The position numbers were made by a program, and so were the translations under genes. 64,000 nt of DNA from Bradyrhizobium diazoefficiens USDA 110 (GTDB taxonomy: Bacteria > Pseudomonadota > Alphaproteobacteria > Rhizobiales > Xanthobacteraceae). The stretch is taken from the NCBI RefSeq assembly GCF_000011365.1, contig NC_004463.1, positions 8,976,001 to 9,040,000 on the forward strand, read 5' to 3'. Below are positions 7,334-16,174 of this stretch, piece after piece. Position 1 is the first letter of the stretch; the number at the start of each line of letters is the position of its first letter. The notes beneath the pieces were generated by a model, which saw nothing but the letters and a program-made list of their open reading frames with translations, was not told the DNA's origin and did not search any database.

Positions 7334-9121
7334 ATGGAAACGTTCAACCTTGATCCCCGTCAACTTGCCCGGATCGAAGCCGTTCATCGCTGGTTCCTCT
7401 ATCAGCACCTCTATGCCGCCGCGTGTCTGTTTGATGCTGCCCGGGCCGGTGTGACCCATGTCATCGTCGAGAATGATGAAGACGTCGAACTCGTCCAGCC
7501 TGACAGACGAATCTACCTACAAGTCAAAACTCGGGCATCTAACCTTATTCTAAGCGACATTGATGGCGCACTCTCAAGGTTCGCGGCTATTAGACAGGAG
7601 CACGAGGAAGGTCGACGGAGCGGTTCATGCCAGTTCGTCATAGTATCGAATAGTGCGCCTGGGCCGGAATTTGCCAAGCTTATCACAGGTAAAGAATGGC
7701 CGTCCGACACCAGGCTCCATTGGCCGCAATCACCGGCGGTAGACGAAGCCCTTCCCTTGCCGTGGAGGACCATCGCGGATGGTTTCGAGGCGTGCCGAGC
7801 GGCTGCCGAAACGCTTCCTTTTTCCGTATTGGCTCCAGAAACCCTCGTCTGGAAAATCGCTGGCCGGATGATGGCAGCAGCGGGTGGGATTGAGCCAAGC
7901 TCCAATCACACGTTCACGGTTGAGGAATTACCGGCACTCTTCGAGCAGCTTGTTGTCCAACTCCAAGATTTTCCTGCTCCGCCGCTTCGATATCGTCCGC
8001 AGGAACATGAACCAAATCTGGCAAATGGCCAACGCGTGCGGCTCGTCGTCGGCCTCTCCGGTGCAGGAAAGACGTCCTGGGTTTCTCAGACAGCTCTGCA
8101 TACTTCTGACCGTCTGGCATATTACGATATTGCCGAGATATCCGGCCCTGCGCTGGCCAATGCCGTCGCACGCGAACTTGCAGCTCGCATCTTCGGATCG
8201 CGTGGCGGCAAGCTAGGCGAGATCTTGTTACCGGGCGCAAGCGGCACCGAAATCCTGTTTGCGATCGGTCGCCACCTAGCCGAGGACAAACTCACCGCGA
8301 CTGTGGTGTTGGATAACGCGCATCGCATTGCAGCCGCGGATTTGGTTTCGCTGGTCGGGGCCTCCGATCAGCTGCAGTTTGTGCTTCTCGCCCAGCCCAG
8401 CGCAACGATCGCCCGAATCGAGGCAACGCTTGGCGTGAAGGCGGAGTTGCTTCTCGGCTGGTCCAATGAGACGGCCGCGGCCGAGGGAGCGTCGCTCGGA
8501 TGCCGTGGGGATTTCTCAGACTATGAGCGCTTGTTGAAAATCACTGGTGGGCTGCCGCTCTACGTCCAGAATGCGCTGAAAATTGCGGCTGAAAGCTACG
8601 AGGGGGTGGTCACCCGAGTCTGCGCGGCGCTTGAGGACCGCACCCATATTGTCGAGACTGCGCAAGAACTTATTCTGTCAGATGTCTTCGACAGATTTAA
8701 CGACCCTGAGCGCCGCGCTGTCGCGGCGCTCAGTCTCAGCGACGTCCCACTGACTCAATCCGAAGCCAGTGTCGTATTGAAGCGCGCCTTCGACCTCGAG
8801 CCGGAGATCGCGGCCACGGCATTCAGGCGATTGCGAACAAGCGGTACAATCCAGATTTTCGGTGTCGATCGTTTCAAGATTCACGATGCGATGAGACCGC
8901 TCGGCCGCACCTACCTGAGTGACGCCGGGGGTGAGCATCTGCAAAATGCACGCGAGGCCATTCGCGACCTCCTTATAAAGGCACTACCCAACGATCACGA
9001 CCGTCAAAGAGTTTTTCTTCTCCTGAGGATGTTTGTCGCTCTTGGGAACGTGAAGCCTCTCGTTGAGATGGCCACCGACGAGATATTTCACGAACTAGTC
9101 ATCTGGAACGGAAGTTCGTGA
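7334..9121 (+). CDS. STAND NTPase with N-terminal Cap4-like nuclease domain, 3' end lost
   Basis: 595 residues remain. Residues 15-70 match the dsDNA-nuclease N-terminus of Cap4/Avs-like defence proteins: RWFLYQHLYAAACLFD, then an Asp/Glu pair at about 50-52 and YLQVKTR (Q-x-K) at about 61-67. A P-loop, GLSGAGKTS, lies near 240-248, followed by a Walker B-like TVVLDNAH and a winged-helix-like stretch (LPLYVQNALKIAAE onward). STAND proteins normally continue into a long repeat sensor; here the frame ends at NGSS, exactly where IS630 sequence begins, so the sensor is missing and the gene is probably inactive. The family cleaves DNA on recognising phage proteins. Confidence 0.75.
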   Translation: METFNLDPRQLARIEAVHRWFLYQHLYAAACLFDAARAGVTHVIVENDEDVELVQPDRRIYLQVKTRASNLILSDIDGALSRFAAIRQEHEEGRRSGSCQFVIVSNSAPGPEFAKLITGKEWPSDTRLHWPQSPAVDEALPLPWRTIADGFEACRAAAETLPFSVLAPETLVWKIAGRMMAAAGGIEPSSNHTFTVEELPALFEQLVVQLQDFPAPPLRYRPQEHEPNLANGQRVRLVVGLSGAGKTSWVSQTALHTSDRLAYYDIAEISGPALANAVARELAARIFGSRGGKLGEILLPGASGTEILFAIGRHLAEDKLTATVVLDNAHRIAAADLVSLVGASDQLQFVLLAQPSATIARIEATLGVKAELLLGWSNETAAAEGASLGCRGDFSDYERLLKITGGLPLYVQNALKIAAESYEGVVTRVCAALEDRTHIVETAQELILSDVFDRFNDPERRAVAALSLSDVPLTQSEASVVLKRAFDLEPEIAATAFRRLRTSGTIQIFGVDRFKIHDAMRPLGRTYLSDAGGEHLQNAREAIRDLLIKALPNDHDRQRVFLLLRMFVALGNVKPLVEMATDEIFHELVIWNGSS

Positions 9122-10280
9122 CATTAGTTGATCGCTCGGATCTCTAGAGAGGAGAGCGCTCGTGGCGAATGCAGGTGTGAAAGGCCGGCCGATCGCGCCG
9201 TTGGTGCTGAGTTCGCAGGAGCGGGCGTACTTGGAGAGGCAAGTTCGTCGTCATCGTGTAGCCCGATCGCTATCTGAGCGATGCCGCGCGATCCTGCGGT
9301 GTGCAGATGGTCTGCCAAGCAAGTCTGTGGCTGCCGAACTTGGCATCCATGAACACACCGTCGGCAAGTGGCGCCGCCGATTCTTGAAGGATCGTTGTGA
9401 TGGCCTGCTTGACGAAGCCCGCCCGGGCCGCCCTCGAACCATCGACGATGATCAGGTTGCCGAGGTAATCGAGCGGACATTGCGTACGACGCCGCCCGAC
9501 GCAACGCACTGGTCGATCCGCTCGATGGCTGCGGATACTGGCTTTTCTCACACCACGATCCGCCGAATGTGGACGGCGTTCGGCTTGCAGCCGCACCGCA
9601 GCCAGACATTTAAACTATCGAGCGATCCGCTATTCGTCGATAAGGTGCGCGATATTGTCGGGCTTTATCTGTCGCCGCCTAACCGAGCCGTTGTCCTCAG
9701 TGTCGATGAGAAAAGCCAGATCCAGGCACTCGATCGCGAGCAGCCGGTCTTGCCGATGATGCCTGGGGTGCCGGAACGTCGCACGCATAGCTATGTGCGG
9801 CATGGTACGACCACGCTGTTTGCCGCGCTCGATGTCGCTTCCGGCTTCGTCATTGGCAAATGCTACAAGCGCCATCGGGCGCTCGAGTTCTTGAAGTTTC
9901 TCAAAGAGATCGACGCTCAAATCCCTGAGGGGCTCGCTGTCCATATCGTCATGGACAACTACGCTACCCACAAGACCCCCAAGATTAAAGCGTGGCTCGC
10001 TCGCCGGCCGCACTATCATGTCCACTTCACGCCGACTTCCGCGTCGTGGATCAATCAGATCGAGCGCTGGTTCGCTGAACTCACCAGAAAGCAGATCCGG
10101 CGAGGTGTTCACACCTCCGTCAGGCAGCTCGAAGCCGACATCCGTACCTTCATCGAATTGCACAACAACAACCCGAAGCCCTTCAAATGGACCAAGTCCG
10201 CAGACCAGATCTTGGCTTCCGTCAAACGCTTTTGCCACAAAGCCCAGCAGACTTTATGTGGCGAACTTTAGATTCATGTG
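9122..10280 (+). mobile_element. IS630-family insertion sequence
   Basis: The element interrupts the STAND gene and is bounded on the right by IS5 DNA. Imperfect terminal inverted repeats are suggested by gtgacattag near 9119 and the complement of catgtgac near 10275. Exact ends and TA duplication cannot be fixed because the right flank is another IS. Confidence 0.7.
9162..10271 (+). CDS. IS630 transposase
   Basis: 369 residues, full length for the family. The N-terminal HTH region (SKSVAAELGIHEHTVGKWRRRFL) is followed by a DDE core: SVDEKSQ for the first Asp, HIVMDNYATHK for the second, and WINQIERWFAEL for the Glu. An undamaged single frame suggests a recent insertion. A purine-rich stretch (agagaggagag) sits 10 bases before the GTG start. 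Confidence 0.9.
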   Translation: MANAGVKGRPIAPLVLSSQERAYLERQVRRHRVARSLSERCRAILRCADGLPSKSVAAELGIHEHTVGKWRRRFLKDRCDGLLDEARPGRPRTIDDDQVAEVIERTLRTTPPDATHWSIRSMAADTGFSHTTIRRMWTAFGLQPHRSQTFKLSSDPLFVDKVRDIVGLYLSPPNRAVVLSVDEKSQIQALDREQPVLPMMPGVPERRTHSYVRHGTTTLFAALDVASGFVIGKCYKRHRALEFLKFLKEIDAQIPEGLAVHIVMDNYATHKTPKIKAWLARRPHYHVHFTPTSASWINQIERWFAELTRKQIRRGVHTSVRQLEADIRTFIELHNNNPKPFKWTKSADQILASVKRFCHKAQQTLCGEL

Positions 10281-11095
10281 ACTAGGGCGCGGACTCATAA
10301 CGAGCGGCGAGCCATAGCCGGATAGATGCAAGTTGGATGAAGGCAAGGTAGTTTCCAGCAAGCCTGTCGTAGCGCGTCGCCACCCGACGGCATTGTTTGA
10401 TCCTGTTGAAGAACCGCTCGACGCGGTTGCGGGCGCGGTAGAGATACGGGCTGAAGCAGATCGGATCGGTCCGATTGCTTTTCGGCGGGATATTGGCCCA
10501 TGCGCCCTTTTTCATGGCAAGCTCCCTGATCCAGTCAGCGTCGTAGCCGCGGTCGGCGAGCAGCATTGATCCGGATCTCAAACGAGAGAGCAGTTTACCG
10601 GCAAGTCGAACGTCGTGCACCTCGCCAGGACTCAACGCAAGTTGTACCGGTAGACCATTGCTGTCGACCACCGCGTGGATTTTGCTCGTCAGACCGCCGC
10701 GTGACCTTCCCATCGATTGACGCCAGTTTCTTGTGATGCAGGCCCCATGTTGATGTACGCGAACAATGGAAGTGTCGATCATCTGCACGGCAGCATCATG
10801 GGCGCCGGCCAGTGCGCTCATGAGCTTGGCCCACACGCCGGCCCGTCGCCAGCGAACGAATCGATTGTAGCAAGTGGTGTACGGACCGAAGTTTTCTGGC
10901 AGGTCGCGCCATGGCGCTCCGGATCGCAAGACCCAGAAGATGCCGTTGAGGACACGACGGTCATTCACCCGCGGCACGCCGCGCGACTTATTCGGCAACA
11001 TCGGCTTAATGACGGACCACTCATAGTCCGTGAGTTCGTAGCGCATGATTCGGCCCCTTCCGTTGTGTGGCTTGAATCATGGCTCGGCTGTCGGG
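10275..11095 (-). mobile_element. IS5-family element (IS427-like)
   Basis: Begins at gggcgcggactc directly after the IS630 end, a motif like the terminal repeats of IS427-group IS5 elements. It contains one transposase frame. The far end near 11095 is not sharply recognisable. Confidence 0.65.
10282..11046 (-). CDS. IS5-family transposase
   Basis: 254 residues in one frame, although many IS427-group elements need a frameshift. It starts MRYELTDYEWSVIKPMLP, continues with GIFWVLRSGAPWRDLPENFGPYTTCYNRFVRW, then the DDE core: QMIDTSIVRVHQHG, LLADRGYDADWIR and YLYRARNRVERFFNRIK. The frame is intact. Confidence 0.9.
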   Translation of the reverse strand: MRYELTDYEWSVIKPMLPNKSRGVPRVNDRRVLNGIFWVLRSGAPWRDLPENFGPYTTCYNRFVRWRRAGVWAKLMSALAGAHDAAVQMIDTSIVRVHQHGACITRNWRQSMGRSRGGLTSKIHAVVDSNGLPVQLALSPGEVHDVRLAGKLLSRLRSGSMLLADRGYDADWIRELAMKKGAWANIPPKSNRTDPICFSPYLYRARNRVERFFNRIKQCRRVATRYDRLAGNYLAFIQLASIRLWLAARYESAP

Positions 11096-11604
11096 CTCAA
11101 CTGGTCGCTATGCACTCGAAAGCCGACCGATTATGCTCACCTTGAGTTTTGTCGTTCCTGACCCAATGTATGGTCCGGCCGTGCGTAGCAAGAGGTTCGT
11201 CGATCAGGTGGTGAGTGGTCTTGCATCAATGTATCCGGCCTTTGATTGGAGCATTCTCTCCGGGCCATCATGGATATCAGCGCGCGTGCGTTCTCATTAG
11301 CGGACAGGCCTCGATTGGGCCATTTGGGTCACCAGTGTTCGCATGCGCCGGGAAGACCGAACCTCCATCTCGTCTCATCCTCTCGCAGACCTTGGCTGGA
11401 ACCTGTTGATGGGGTTACGTCATCGCTTGCTCCTCCTACCTCGCAGTTCCTGTGTTCGAGCCGGGGGCCGTTCCTTCGTCCCGGCCCGCAGGACGTGCGT
11501 CGCGTCGCGCGCACGGGCGGTCAAGGCCGGCCGTTGCGCTTTGCTTGCGGCTGGCTCCGGCGTTGCCAGGCCGCGCCTTGACCGCCCCGAGCACGGCGCG
11601 ACGA
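11096..11604. other. Gene-free stretch with a long inverted repeat
   Basis: No convincing gene is visible. A 12-bp perfect inverted repeat (gggcggtcaagg at 11515-11526 and its complement at 11576-11587) encloses a GC-rich loop just beyond the stop of the IS110 transposase. It probably belongs to the IS110 non-coding end. Confidence 0.45.
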
Positions 11605-12669
11605 TCAAGCGGATTGGACGTCTGCATCGTTGGTCCTTGTCAGCTCGAAGGCGCGTCCTTTAGCCAGCACCGCCCAGGCGATGCGGGCAAGCTTGTTGGC
11701 GAGTGCGATCGCTAGCACGTTGTGGTGCAATCGCTTCTTGGCGGCTTCGATCCAGGATCTGAGTCCGTAACGTTCCCAGTTCTTGATCCTGACCAGCACC
11801 ACCCATGCCGCCTGCACGAACAGAACGCGCAGGTAGCGATTGCCGCGCCTTGAGATTTTGCCGAGGATCGTGCGGTCTCCCGTCGAGATCTGCTTGGGCA
11901 CCAGTCCGAGCCAGGCGCCGAAGTCACGGCCTTTGGAGAAGACGTCTCCAGTGCCGATCGCGGCTACCATGGCGCTCGAAATGATCGGCCCGATGCCAGG
12001 CACCGTCATCAGGCGCGAACATGCCTGATCTTGACGGGCCAGTGCTTCGATCTCGCCGGAGAGGCTATCGATGCGCTGATCCAGCCGGCGCCAGTCGCCT
12101 GCCAACTCCTCGATGACACGCAACATGCGTGGCGACAGGGCATCGGTGCGCGTGGCAAGGATGGTGGGCAGTTCTGTGCGCAGGAAGCCGATACCCTGGC
12201 GCACCGCGATCCCGCGTTCCAGCATGAAGGCGCGAATCTGGTTGATGATGCCGGTGCGTTGCGACACCAGCCGCTCGCGCACCCGATGCAGCGCCTGCAG
12301 ATCCAGTTGCTCCGCGGTCTTGGTCGCCACGAACTTCATCGTCGGGCGTTGCACGGCTTCGGCAATCGCTTCGGCATCATTGAAGTCGTTCTTCGGTCCT
12401 TTGCTATAAGGGCGGACATATTTGGCCGGCATCAACCTGGCATCGTGACCTAGCGATGCGAGTTTGCGGCTCAAATGATGTGCGCCGACGCAGGCTTCCA
12501 TGCCGATCAGGCAAGGCTGCATATTGGCGAGCCGCGCCTCCACCTGGCCACGCGACCACTTTTGCCGCAGCACGATGGCGCCGCGCGTATCGTGGCCCAC
12601 GACGTGGAACGAGTTTTTGCCGATATCGATGCCGATCACGGCGATCGCAGTACTGGGTGTCTGGGACAT
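11605..12669 (-). CDS. IS110-family transposase (DEDD)
   Basis: 354 residues, full length. The N-terminal DEDD/RuvC-like domain starts VIGIDIGKNSFHVVGHD and contains CLIGMEACVGAHHLSRKL and KNDFNDAEAIAEAVQRP, giving the acidic residues. The C-terminal Tnp20 domain has LMTVPGIGPIISSAMVAAIGTG, FGAWLGLVPKQISTGDR and RRGNRYLR, with the conserved Ser and Gly-rich turn. Intact, so the element may be active. Confidence 0.9.
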   Translation of the reverse strand: MSQTPSTAIAVIGIDIGKNSFHVVGHDTRGAIVLRQKWSRGQVEARLANMQPCLIGMEACVGAHHLSRKLASLGHDARLMPAKYVRPYSKGPKNDFNDAEAIAEAVQRPTMKFVATKTAEQLDLQALHRVRERLVSQRTGIINQIRAFMLERGIAVRQGIGFLRTELPTILATRTDALSPRMLRVIEELAGDWRRLDQRIDSLSGEIEALARQDQACSRLMTVPGIGPIISSAMVAAIGTGDVFSKGRDFGAWLGLVPKQISTGDRTILGKISRRGNRYLRVLFVQAAWVVLVRIKNWERYGLRSWIEAAKKRLHHNVLAIALANKLARIAWAVLAKGRAFELTRTNDADVQSA

Positions 12670-12870
12670 GGCGTGCTCCTTGTCTTGGCGCCCCTGGCCA
12701 GCTTATCGCTGGCGGGGCAGGAGCACGGCCGGACCATCCCATTAGCAGATCTGAGGCGTTGCGCCGAGCCCCGCGAAGTAGCCAACGTGGTGATCTTTCT
12801 CGATAGGACGGCGCCAGCGCGATGGCTGGGCCGTCCTGACGGCTGATGCGGGGACCATCAATCGGCTAAC
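12670..12870 (-). ncRNA. Candidate IS110 bridge-RNA region
   Basis: The roughly 200 bases upstream of the IS110 transposase are gene-free and rich in hairpins. The clearest is aggacgg/ccgtcct (12805-12837) with an inner ccagc/gctgg stem; another ccagc/gctgg pair lies close to the ATG. IS110 elements encode a structured bridge RNA in their non-coding end. That this segment is it rests on position and structure only. Confidence 0.4.
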
Positions 12871-12926
12871 CGGCGGTATCGAAGACAGCTGCCGGTCCTT
12901 CATGATGAAGGTCCGTCAAACGTGTG

Positions 12927-13511
12927 CTACGCAGTGGTTTGCACAGAAGAGCGACGCAAGCCGGTGCTCCATAGCCAAACGGCCGAAACCATAAAGTAGA
13001 AGGCACCGAACGCGGCGTAGCCGGCAACGTCACTAATCCCGACATTGGTAACAACCCCCGCCCGGTAGACGAAGAAGCACCCCGCCAGCGCCGACTGTGC
13101 GCCGCTGAGGATCATCGCCCATTGTGCGCCGGCCGATCCCCAGCGGCCCACGCCGGTCGCAAGCTGAAGAAGCCCCGCGACGACCGCCCATGCCCCGAAG
13201 ATCAAAAGCACGGCATTCATGCTCCGCGTCAGCGCGATGGTGACCGCTATTGCAGTAATAATGCTAATGATGACATTGACCATCTGGCTCTTGCTCGAAG
13301 CAAGCCCACTGCTGCGTTGCGCGTCGAGATAGTTGGCGAGGGCATCCCACAAGGGATAGGCAACCAGCAGGATGGCCGCGAGATGGGAACGGTCTCTGGC
13401 GATCGTCAAGGCCGCAACCGCCCATAGAGCCGCGACGGCAGAGCGAATGAAATAGTAGCGCTTGAGCCAGGCATTGGCTTTCGGAGAAGGACGTGTAGTG
13501 CTGAGCGTCAT
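12927..13511 (-). CDS. HdeD/DUF308-like membrane protein
   Basis: 194 residues from the ATG at 13511, preceded by ggaagag; an upstream in-frame start at 13553 is less likely. About six hydrophobic segments alternate with short loops (AVAALWAVAALTIA, LAAILLVAYPLWDALANYL, MVNVIISIITAIAVTIAL, AVLLIFGAWAVVAGLLQLATG, YAAFGAFYFMVSAVWLW). This is the pattern of HdeD/DUF308 inner-membrane proteins of unknown function, some of them acid-stress linked. It is transcribed divergently from the TetR gene. Confidence 0.7.
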   Translation of the reverse strand: MTLSTTRPSPKANAWLKRYYFIRSAVAALWAVAALTIARDRSHLAAILLVAYPLWDALANYLDAQRSSGLASSKSQMVNVIISIITAIAVTIALTRSMNAVLLIFGAWAVVAGLLQLATGVGRWGSAGAQWAMILSGAQSALAGCFFVYRAGVVTNVGISDVAGYAAFGAFYFMVSAVWLWSTGLRRSSVQTTA

Positions 13512-13747
13512 GTGGTCTCTTCCTGGATGGCAGTTACCCGTCCGCCTGGTCATTATGTTTTCACGCCACGGCGTAGCAGAGGGGAAGCATCATGATTGTC
13601 GTTTCGCCTCCTTTGCGAGGCGGCGTCGGACAGGATGTAACCAACTACGAGGCGATGCCGGGAGCCGTTACTGAGGCCGAACGAAAATTTTGGACGGTCC
13701 TCACAGCCTGAGCAACGCAGGCCTGCATATAAATCGACTATTGCAAT

Positions 13748-13767
13748 TAGGAACCGTTTGGTTTATA
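13748..13767. promoter_or_regulatory. TetR operator, upstream copy (imperfect)
   Basis: taggaaccgtttggtttata matches 16 of 20 positions of the perfect palindrome found downstream of the TetR gene. It ends 8 bases before the ATG at 13776, so bound repressor would block its own promoter. Confidence 0.65.
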
Positions 13768-13775
13768 TTGCCCGT

Positions 13776-14384
13776 ATGATGACCATCAATACCAAACTTC
13801 CTGTGGGACGCCCCCGTGAATTCGATCTCGACGAGGCGGTGAGGCGAGCGATGCAAATCTTTTGGGATCGTGGGTTTCACGACGCATCGTTGCCTGATCT
13901 GCTTGCCGGAATGCAGCTTTCGAAGGGCAGCTTCTACAAGGCTTTCGGTGACAAGAAATCTGTCTTCCTGCGCGCCCTCGAGTTCTACACCGACGATGGC
14001 GTACGAAACGTCCAGGAGGTTCTGCGATCAGCCCCCTCGCCGAAGGCGGCAATCCGCAACGCGTTGGTGCGGTATGCGGATTTGTCGTCTGGGAAAAAAG
14101 GGGTGCGCGGTTGTTTCGGTGTGTTGACGGCTGCCGAGATGTTGCCGGGAGATCCCGACATCGCAGAGGTGATCAAGCGTCTTTTCTCCAGGCTTCAAGC
14201 CCTGTTCGCTGCAACGATCGCGAAAGGACAGGCCGCCGGCGAAATCGCCAATAGGTCCGATCCTGAAGTCATCGCGCACTTTATCGTCTCACATGCACAA
14301 GGCATGCGGGTGCTTGGTAAAGTTGGATCACGCCGCGACGAGATGCTGAAAGATGCCGATCTCCTGATGGAGATGCTTTTTTAA
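13776..14384 (+). CDS. TetR/AcrR-family regulator
   Basis: 202 residues from MMTINTKLP; six extra upstream codons exist but would overlap the operator. The N-terminal HTH reads GRPREFDLDEAVRRAMQIFWDRGFHDASLPDLLAGMQLSKGSFYKAFGDKKSVF, a typical TetR DNA-binding domain. The C-terminal ligand domain has the GCFGVLTAAEML signature found in regulators of oxidoreductase or quinone-stress genes. Matching operators lie on both sides of the gene, pointing to autoregulation and control of the genes beginning at 14517. Confidence 0.85.
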   Translation: MMTINTKLPVGRPREFDLDEAVRRAMQIFWDRGFHDASLPDLLAGMQLSKGSFYKAFGDKKSVFLRALEFYTDDGVRNVQEVLRSAPSPKAAIRNALVRYADLSSGKKGVRGCFGVLTAAEMLPGDPDIAEVIKRLFSRLQALFAATIAKGQAAGEIANRSDPEVIAHFIVSHAQGMRVLGKVGSRRDEMLKDADLLMEMLF

Positions 14385-14393
14385 AAGCAAAAT

Positions 14394-14413
14394 TAGGAAC
14401 CAATTGGTTCCTA
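14394..14413. promoter_or_regulatory. TetR operator, downstream copy (perfect 20-bp palindrome)
   Basis: taggaaccaa/ttggttccta is a perfect inverted repeat located 9 bases after the TetR stop and about 100 bases before the L,D-transpeptidase gene. It matches the imperfect site upstream of tetR. Confidence 0.7.
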
Positions 14414-14516
14414 TTGCAGTTGTGCCGATGGCACGCTTGGCTTTCCTGGGAGCTTCAATGTTCGGATATCAGCAACAGAGTCACCGATTGGACTGCGGCG
14501 AAGGTTACGGTTCGAT

Positions 14517-15191
14517 ATGAGGAACTCAGATGCCAGGCGCTCTATGCGGTTCTCGGTATTCGGTGCAATGGCGATCGTTCTCTCGGGTTGTGCCAGTCGC
14601 AGCGGCCTCGTCGAGGCCGATATCATCAGCACGCCGAGTGAGTACGCGCAACTCGTCGACGGAGTTTACACCTTACCAGCCGTCGACATATCCGGCGTCG
14701 ATCCGGCGATGTTGCGCCAGCGCGTGGACTATACGACGAATGAGCCTGTCGGGACGATTGTCATCGATACGGCTGCTCATCAGCTCTATCTTGTCGAGGG
14801 CGACGGAAAGGCCATGCGCTACGGCATTGGCGTTGGCAAGGATGGTCTCGCTTTCGCAGGCACCGCGACCATTAGGCGAAAGGCGGAATGGCCGCATTGG
14901 ACTCCGACCAAGAACATGATGAATCGGGAGCCTGCGCGCTATGGCCATCTCGCCAGCGGAATGGCCGGCGGGCTTGGCAATCCCCTTGGACCACGCGCGC
15001 TGTACCTCTTTCAGGGCGAACGGGACACGATGTTCCGCATTCATGGGACGACCGAGCCGGAGACGATCGGTCGCGCCGTTTCGAGCGGATGCATTCGACT
15101 CATCAACCAAGACATCATCGATCTCTATAGCCGGGTCAAGATCGGCAGCCGCGTCGTCGTCATCCAGGGCGGCCGAGCGGTGAGTTCTTGA
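14517..15191 (+). CDS. L,D-transpeptidase lipoprotein (YkuD/ErfK type)
   Basis: 224 residues. The N-terminus is a lipoprotein signal with lipobox VLSGC at about residue 25. The YkuD domain starts near GTIVIDTAAHQLYLVEGDGKAMRYGIGVGKDG and ends with the catalytic motif RIHGT(x8)AVSSGCIRL, with the nucleophile at Cys192. It would form 3-3 peptidoglycan cross-links or attach proteins to the wall from the periplasmic side. The operator at 14394 suggests it is under the TetR regulator. Confidence 0.85.
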   Translation: MRNSDARRSMRFSVFGAMAIVLSGCASRSGLVEADIISTPSEYAQLVDGVYTLPAVDISGVDPAMLRQRVDYTTNEPVGTIVIDTAAHQLYLVEGDGKAMRYGIGVGKDGLAFAGTATIRRKAEWPHWTPTKNMMNREPARYGHLASGMAGGLGNPLGPRALYLFQGERDTMFRIHGTTEPETIGRAVSSGCIRLINQDIIDLYSRVKIGSRVVVIQGGRAVSS

Positions 15192-15295
15192 GCATGGCCT
15201 CTGATCGCAGAGAGTCGGTCGGCCTTGGCCGATATCACGGGTCGCAATAGCGGCGAACGATTTGCATCGTCTGATAACAACTCGGAGAAGAAAGC

Positions 15296-16174
15296 ATGAA
15301 GACTTGGCTCATCACAGGCTGCTCAAGCGGCTTCGGCCAGCGGCTCGCGCTCGCGGCGGCGGAGCGCGGCGATCAGGTCGTCGCGACGGCCCGCAGTGTC
15401 AAGACGATCGAGGATATGGCCGAGCCTTTCGACGGCCGCATGATCACCGTGCCACTGGACGTGACCGATGCGGCGGCAGCCAAGGCCGCGGTCGCAAAAG
15501 CGGTCGAGACCTTCGGCGGGTTCGACGTGCTCGTCAACAATGCCGGATACGGACTGCATGGCGCGATTGAGGAGGGGACGTCTGACGAATACCGGCCGAT
15601 GTTCGAGGTAAACCTCTTCGGTTTGATCGAAGCCACCAGAGCCGCCCTGCCCGTCATGCGGCGCTCGGGCGGAGCGATCGTCAATATGTCGTCCGTCGCC
15701 GGCATCTCGGGCGGCGGAGGCGGCGGTTACTACAACGCCGCCAAGTTCGCCGTGGAAGGGATTTCCGAAGCGCTCGCCAGCGAGTTGAAGCCGTTCGGCA
15801 TCCGAGTGCTGATCGTGGAGCCTGGGCCGTTTCGCACCGATTTCCTCGGCCGTTCGATCACAGTCGCCGCCAACGAGATGCCGGAATATGCCGGGACCTC
15901 GCGCAGGCACTATCGCGAAACCAATAACGGCAATCAGGCGGGCGACCCCGACAAGGCGATCGCAGTGATCCTGCGCGCCGTCGACGACGACGACGCCCCG
16001 CTTCACCTGCCGCTCGGCCCGGTCGCGCATGCTGCCGCCGAGCGAAAGCTGGCTGCCTTCCGCAGCGATATCGACGCCTGGCACGACATCACGATCGCTA
16101 CCGATTTCGACCCGCCCGGAACGCGGGTCGCGAGCTCCGATCGAACGTCAACATCGACGGGACAGCGACCATGA
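15296..16174 (+). CDS. Short-chain dehydrogenase/reductase
   Basis: 292 residues. A Rossmann NAD(P) motif, TGCSSGFGQ, at residues 7-15; NNAG in DVLVNNAGYGLHGAIEE; a Ser in IVNMSSVAG; and the catalytic Tyr146-x3-Lys150 in YYNAAKFAVEG. It is a classical SDR of the oxidoreductase type without a clear substrate. The purine-rich aactcggagaagaaag precedes the ATG. Its 3' end overlaps the hydrolase start by four bases, so the two are translationally coupled. Confidence 0.85.
   Translation: MKTWLITGCSSGFGQRLALAAAERGDQVVATARSVKTIEDMAEPFDGRMITVPLDVTDAAAAKAAVAKAVETFGGFDVLVNNAGYGLHGAIEEGTSDEYRPMFEVNLFGLIEATRAALPVMRRSGGAIVNMSSVAGISGGGGGGYYNAAKFAVEGISEALASELKPFGIRVLIVEPGPFRTDFLGRSITVAANEMPEYAGTSRRHYRETNNGNQAGDPDKAIAVILRAVDDDDAPLHLPLGPVAHAAAERKLAAFRSDIDAWHDITIATDFDPPGTRVASSDRTSTSTGQRP

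Noticed and set aside
14427..14445. tggcacgcttggcttt before the L,D-transpeptidase as a -24/-12 promoter
   Set aside because: The -12 half does not fit (gcttt instead of ttgct); the TetR palindrome explains the region better.
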